From Linyphia triangularis (taxonomy: Eukaryota; Arthropoda; Arachnida; Araneae; Linyphiidae): a DNA stretch of 64,000 bases. A program made the position numbers and the translations under genes. Of the stretch, positions 59,857 through 64,000 are shown piece by piece; position 1 is the first letter of the stretch; every line of letters starts with the position of its first letter. The notes beneath the pieces were generated by a model. It was given only the letters and a program-made list of their open reading frames with translations. It did no database searches and was not told the DNA's origin. The stretch lies in assembly GCA_963978545.1 (NCBI GenBank), contig OZ021722.1:39635365-39699364 (forward strand), given 5' to 3'.

Positions 59857-61413
59857 TTAGGAACAAAAATGAAATCTTCTATGTTTTATCAAATAAGCTC
59901 TGGATTTGAATATTTTTTCACAAATATCACAAAGGTAACCTTTCTTCCTTTTTCCTAAACATAAATGGTTATAAAGTGCTTTAAAACCAAAGACCACTTT
60001 ATTGCACTGCACACAGAGAAGTCGAGAACTACCTTTCCTTTTATAAGTCGACTTATTTACACTTAGCAAGCTTTTGCTTATTTTACGCAATCGAAATGAA
60101 TATTTAACAGTACCAGGACTCCAAGTTTTTTTCTTTGCTTTACTTTTTTTCTCATCTGTATTCCTTAGAGTTAACTTTGTTTTCAACAGAGTTGTTTCTG
60201 AGTATTTTGCACATTTTTTATTCATTTTATGTCTTGGAATGTATGATTTGGTAAACAGTGTTTTTGATAGACTTTTCATATGACTTGATTGCTTTTCATG
60301 ACATTTCATTTCATTGACTTTGTAAAACCCGTTTCTGGAAGGCCTGCTTTTCTCGGCACGTTTCGAACATCCTTTGTTCAATGTTGTTTCACACATAAAA
60401 TTTGTAGAATATTTTAAAACTCTGTTGAAGATATTTCCACTGCCTACAATAGATACATTTTGTTTAAAGTTCTGCGCAACACAATTTTTAAATATATTTT
60501 CAGTACTTTCAAACTGATTCATATTGGTGAATACTTCATCACTTTTAACACTACCATTGGCCTCATACTCTTCCAACTGCAATCTTGTAAGCACGACATT
60601 GCACGGAACGCAATAAATCTTTTCTGAAAAATAATTGACACAATCCTTGCTTTGTGCTGAATCACAATCTATGTTCGTATGTGCGATGACAGATTGTTCC
60701 TCTTTAAATTTAGCTATGTTCTCACGATCACAAGTCATGGCTTTTAACACTTTGGCTTTTATTTCTGCAGAAAAAATATCATTCAAAACCACACAGCAAG
60801 GCTTTAGCAAAGCATTGATAGGAGAGGCTTTCATGGATATTTCTTTATTCAAATTGTCCAAAAGTAACAGTTGGTTATAACTTGAAGTATTACAAGAGGG
60901 GGCTATTATGTTTTCAGTTGCAGAAACAAACTGAGGCATTTCATTCTCTCTAATCAGAGACTGATGTTCCAAACTATCCATCCAAGCCTCACCAAAATTA
61001 TTTATATTAGAGCATGACTTTTTTTTAAAGTCCACTTCCAATATTTCTTGGTTACCTAAATGTAAACAGCTTTCAGTTTCTGGCCAAAACCGCTCTATAT
61101 CTTTCACTTTGAAAATATTTTTTTTCACTATGTTGCATACAATTTCACCTGTTTCTCGCAACACCTTTTGCAGTTCAGAAACACTTATTGTATTAGAAAA
61201 GTCTGAGTGCAGCTCAGGACTGATTCGAGAAAGAACTACACTGCAGGGAATTAACTTAAAAAAGTCAGCATAATTCATATCACTCCAAAATATTTTGCAC
61301 CCAGAAATGCTTTCTAAATTTAAGACAGTAGAGTTTAGTGACTTTCCACTCTTTTCATTTACAACTCTTTTGCCTTCAATTTCAGCACGATTGCTTCCAT
61401 TTGAAATAGTCAT
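59857..61413 (-). CDS. Zinc-finger protein, 518 residues, with a C-terminal paired finger
   Basis: A single open coding exon on the - strand; the ATG at 61413 has A at -3. Residues 1-440 contain no known domain but hold three copies of a short motif: IPCSVVLSRISPEL (55-68), KPCCVVLNDIFSAEI (204-218) and VPCNVVLTRLQLEEY (269-283). Residues 360-460 are Lys/Arg-rich, with an SRPSRNGFYK segment and a basic KKSKAKKKTWSPG stretch (possible nuclear localisation). The C-terminus is one finger pair: C467,C470,H483,C485 (C-X2-C-X12-H-X-C) followed by C495,C498,H511,H515 (C2H2), joined by GKRKKGYLC. This matches the duplicated pair in the gene at 48668-50185 and supports common ancestry. The protein ends three residues after the last zinc ligand. 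Probably nuclear; DNA binding by one pair alone may be weak. No specific orthologue is recognised. Confidence 0.88.
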   Translation of the reverse strand: MTISNGSNRAEIEGKRVVNEKSGKSLNSTVLNLESISGCKIFWSDMNYADFFKLIPCSVVLSRISPELHSDFSNTISVSELQKVLRETGEIVCNIVKKNIFKVKDIERFWPETESCLHLGNQEILEVDFKKKSCSNINNFGEAWMDSLEHQSLIRENEMPQFVSATENIIAPSCNTSSYNQLLLLDNLNKEISMKASPINALLKPCCVVLNDIFSAEIKAKVLKAMTCDRENIAKFKEEQSVIAHTNIDCDSAQSKDCVNYFSEKIYCVPCNVVLTRLQLEEYEANGSVKSDEVFTNMNQFESTENIFKNCVAQNFKQNVSIVGSGNIFNRVLKYSTNFMCETTLNKGCSKRAEKSRPSRNGFYKVNEMKCHEKQSSHMKSLSKTLFTKSYIPRHKMNKKCAKYSETTLLKTKLTLRNTDEKKSKAKKKTWSPGTVKYSFRLRKISKSLLSVNKSTYKRKGSSRLLCVQCNKVVFGFKALYNHLCLGKRKKGYLCDICEKIFKSRAYLIKHRRFHFCS

Positions 61414-61606
61414 TTTTTATAATGACACTCATACTATCATCCAGGAAACAACTTCAATTCCTTAACAATGTCTTCTTTCTCAATAAATACTTTATATATT
61501 TCCAATTATTAACTTTGGGATTTCTTTGTCGTGTTTAGTTTTGAGTTTAATACTTTTCCTTTTGAAAGTTGAGCAAATGCACATTCATGGACCACGTTCC
61601 CGACTC
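61414..61606 (-). other. Probable 5' UTR exon segment with upstream splice acceptor
   Basis: On the - strand TACTTTGTATTTCAG|AGTC is a good acceptor at about 61606, and no ATG-led long frame precedes the start at 61413. The upstream noncoding exon was not located; a possible donor (GAAT|GTAAGG) lies near 63445. Confidence 0.4.
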
Positions 61607-62251
61607 TGAAATACAAAGTATAATATAATTGGAAAGAAATATTTCAATGCATTACTCTTTTAAAATAGTAAATCGCGTCTAAAATGGTTTCATTCTTGTG
61701 AATTAAAATTTAAAAAATATATCTGAGTCATTCTAGTAAAATCAGCAATTAATTTTTTATTAATAAATAAATTGCTGTTTGAACTAAAGGATTATGATCC
61801 TCATCCATTTAACATACATTGATATAGACAAAATTAAACCATACCCATGAATTTAAACATGCTATCTGAGACATTGCTTGGATTGTTCAGATATTGTTTC
61901 TGTCTGTCTTAACAGTTTGTTAAAAAGCATTTGGCAATACGTTTATGGAGTTTAAAAAAAGAGGCTTCATATTGATCTTGAATGCTAGGGAAAAACTTTC
62001 CTCAACTAAGAACTTGGGATTAATTTAAGCAATTAGGGACATTCTACAATTTTCATTGTAACTCTAGACTTTACAAAATAAATAACTTATTTTTTATTTG
62101 TGACAGCTTGCGGGTAATCTTGCTATTCTCTGCACAAAAGTTGCAAGCGACTATTGGGTTTACTTAGCATTCCCCACAATGCTGCATACAGTATGGTCTA
62201 CAAGAGCTTATTCTATGGTCGGCCGATTACGCACACACACACAGTTGTAGT

Positions 62252-62325
62252 ATTTGCATACAGAATATTGATAAATGGTGCATTTGCATACAAAATATTG
62301 ATAAATAGCGCATTTGCAGATAAAG
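62252..62325 (+). repeat. 30-bp tandem repeat
   Basis: Two full units (ATTTGCATACAAAATATTGA type) at 62252-62281 and 62282-62311, and a partial third. A short (CA)n lies just upstream at 62231. Confidence 0.85.
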
Positions 62326-62584
62326 GGAAATTTAGGCTTTGAAAAAATAGATTTTTTGGGGGATTTCAAACATCTATTTTTTGTGTTAATGTAATAGAAG
62401 TAATTTGAACTTAGGATTCATCAATTTCACTTATTTCTAGTTCTCAAACTTTTACCACTAAAACTGTAGCACATGTTTCTAGTAGGCCTTTTTCTAAGTC
62501 ACAATTCTGTCAGCAGTTGGCTTTATGACACCTGTCAATGCCATCTGGAGTATTTTTCCTAGGCCCATTTTCTGTATGGTTCCA

Positions 62585-62750
62585 AATGATAGCTATGTGG
62601 TTAGTGCTCTGGTCTCACATGCTAATTCTTGGTATGCATCAATGTTCGTTATGCTTCCGAATCCATTTTAAGCTGTAGATCCCTGCTTGATTAGTTGTTA
62701 GTGTGTACAAAAATTAGTCGTTGAGCATACAAATCAACAATCCAGGTTGT
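62585..62750 (+). repeat. tRNA-derived SINE family B, decayed copy 2
   Basis: It matches the family B copy at 35703-35877: GCTATGTGGTTAGTGCTCTG (A-box region), then TTAAGCTGTAGATCCCTGCT, TGATTAGTTGTTAG and GTTGAGCATACAAATC. The B box is eroded. Confidence 0.65.
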
Positions 62751-64000
62751 TAACACTAGTACTGGGAAATACCTTACAAATTCCTAATTTTGGGAAAATG
62801 CAAATCCCCTTTTGAGTTTATTTCCTACATAGGCCATGCTGCAAGATGCTTGAAATAGTGTAAAATCCTTGCTTTGTGTGCTTAACAGATGTTTTATAGC
62901 AAATCGAATATGTATGCAGTATGACTCATCAAGAAGCACATAAGAAAGTGAAATAAATTGAATTCACTATCAATGAAAAGGGAATATTAAAAAATAACAT
63001 ACTTTCAATTCTATTTCCTCTGTGAGATAAACTTTCTAAATACTACAAATTATAATCAGTGGTGTAGTGTAAAATAAAAAGGTGTGGGAACGCTATGTCG
63101 CGTTGTTGCAAACGTTTTTTTTTTTTTTTTTTTTTTTTTATCGTTTTTTTTTCTGTATGTGTGTGTGGGGGGGGGGGGGGAAGTGAAAATGACAACTTTA
63201 AATAGTTTTATTAGTATTACTTCAACAATCTCGGGGAAAAAATGTGTTTCCACTTATTCTTTTATTCAAATAATTTTTTTAACTATTAAGTTATATGGTT
63301 TTTTAAACAATTTGCTTTGTACAACCCATTTTGAAAGATTATTTAACACTTTATAAATGGATTACAAGACATTTTCAAACATATTATTGACAAAAAATTT
63401 CAAACAGATTTTTAACAATAATTTTCAAAAATATCAGAAATGCCTTACATTCAATGGGTTCGGATAAATTCCCAGATTCTGTAGCTCCTCGAAATCTGTT
63501 TTTAAAATGAATGAAAAAGATTGAGATTGTTGCAGATGTCGATTGAAAATTTTATGGCTTTTCTTCTTCTCAAAAAGAAAATATAGAGAAGTTCCTCTTG
63601 CTTGAGAGATCCTTCCTTTCCTTTTTCAAATTTGCCCCATTTATAAAATAATTAAAATCCATCAGTCGATTTAAAATTTATTGATAAAATATTAATTTGT
63701 GTACCATCTCAATTATCTCTAATTTTAAGCGGGATATTTCAATGTAGACTCATTACTTTCCAGACGTATAGATTTGCTTAGGACAATCTTGTTTTTTAAT
63801 CTTATCCAGTTAGATTTTGTCCTTTCGACAGTGATGACGATTAGGTGACAATAATAGTCAAAAGTGGGTATGAATCGGAGGAGAAAGCAAACTGCAAAAT
63901 ATATATATTACCATCAAAATCACTAGATTTTAAAAAAGATCGGGGGAAATTTTCACCCCTTATCGCCGCCAATGTATTTAGTGATGATTTTTATATTTTT
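62751..64000. other. Anonymous DNA with homopolymer runs
   Basis: A T run of about 23 at 63115-63138 and, after a (GT)n, a G run of about 13 at 63168-63180. A CAGTGGTGTAG at 63058 resembles a hAT terminus, but no partner was found before the window ends. Confidence 0.45.

Noticed and set aside
63058..63090. CAGTGGTGTAG as the left end of another hAT element
   Set aside because: No inverted partner or matching 8-bp duplication is found before the window ends.
1..64000. CRISPR arrays, operons or bacterial genes
   Set aside because: All tandem repeats are AT-rich satellites or transposon subrepeats without spacer structure. Splice sites and SINEs show eukaryotic nuclear DNA.

Overview
The window is AT-rich, repeat-laden nuclear DNA from an animal. 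Spliced exons with canonical GT/AG borders, tRNA-derived SINEs, hAT, Tc1/mariner and piggyBac transposons, Helitron-like repeats and a decayed BEL/Pao retrotransposon point to an arthropod. The SINE type and the BEL/Pao gag zinc knuckles make a spider or another arachnid plausible, but nothing in the window proves the taxon. There is no sign of bacterial, organellar or episomal DNA.

Three host genes can be supported. (1) On the + strand, the last four coding exons of a larger gene (3802-4119, 5961-6300, 7319-7675, 10084-10931; 620 codons in one frame across all junctions) encode a Ser/Pro/His-rich, probably cytoplasmic tail that I cannot assign to a family. (2) On the - strand, a single-exon 505-residue C2H2 zinc-finger protein (48668-50185). 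(3) On the - strand, a single-exon 518-residue zinc-finger protein (59857-61413). Genes 2 and 3 share an unusual paired-finger module (C-X2-C-X12-H-X-C followed by a normal C2H2 finger) and look like diverged paralogues lying about 10 kb apart.

Layout. 1-3800: SINE copy, a palindromic MITE and nested piggyBac MITEs. 3802-10931: the multi-exon gene; its introns hold a piggyBac MITE, a fold-back mariner, a Tc1-type remnant and a SINE. 11-17 kb: anonymous AT-rich DNA with one piggyBac MITE. 17.2-19.5 kb: a hAT element surrounded and invaded by four SINEs. 21-25.6 kb: tandem repeats, a 253-bp-arm inverted repeat of very high identity and a larger decayed palindrome carrying a hAT insertion. 26.5-31.7 kb: a broken Tc1/Tc3-like element, then a 3.2-kb hAT-type element containing a palindromic mariner-like MITE. 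34.8-47.3 kb: Helitron-like repeats, a hAT MITE inside a hAT-transposase-like remnant, a SINE, and a BEL/Pao remnant itself split by another hAT MITE. 48.7-61.6 kb: the two zinc-finger genes with two more Helitron-like copies between them. 61.6-64 kb: upstream DNA with short tandem repeats and a decayed SINE.

The most useful result is the insertion chronology. Seven hAT-type insertions have matching 8-bp target duplications, four piggyBac MITEs have TTAA, three Tc1/mariner-type elements have TA, and seven SINEs have 11-14 bp duplications. Many are nested, so relative ages can be read directly from the sequence.
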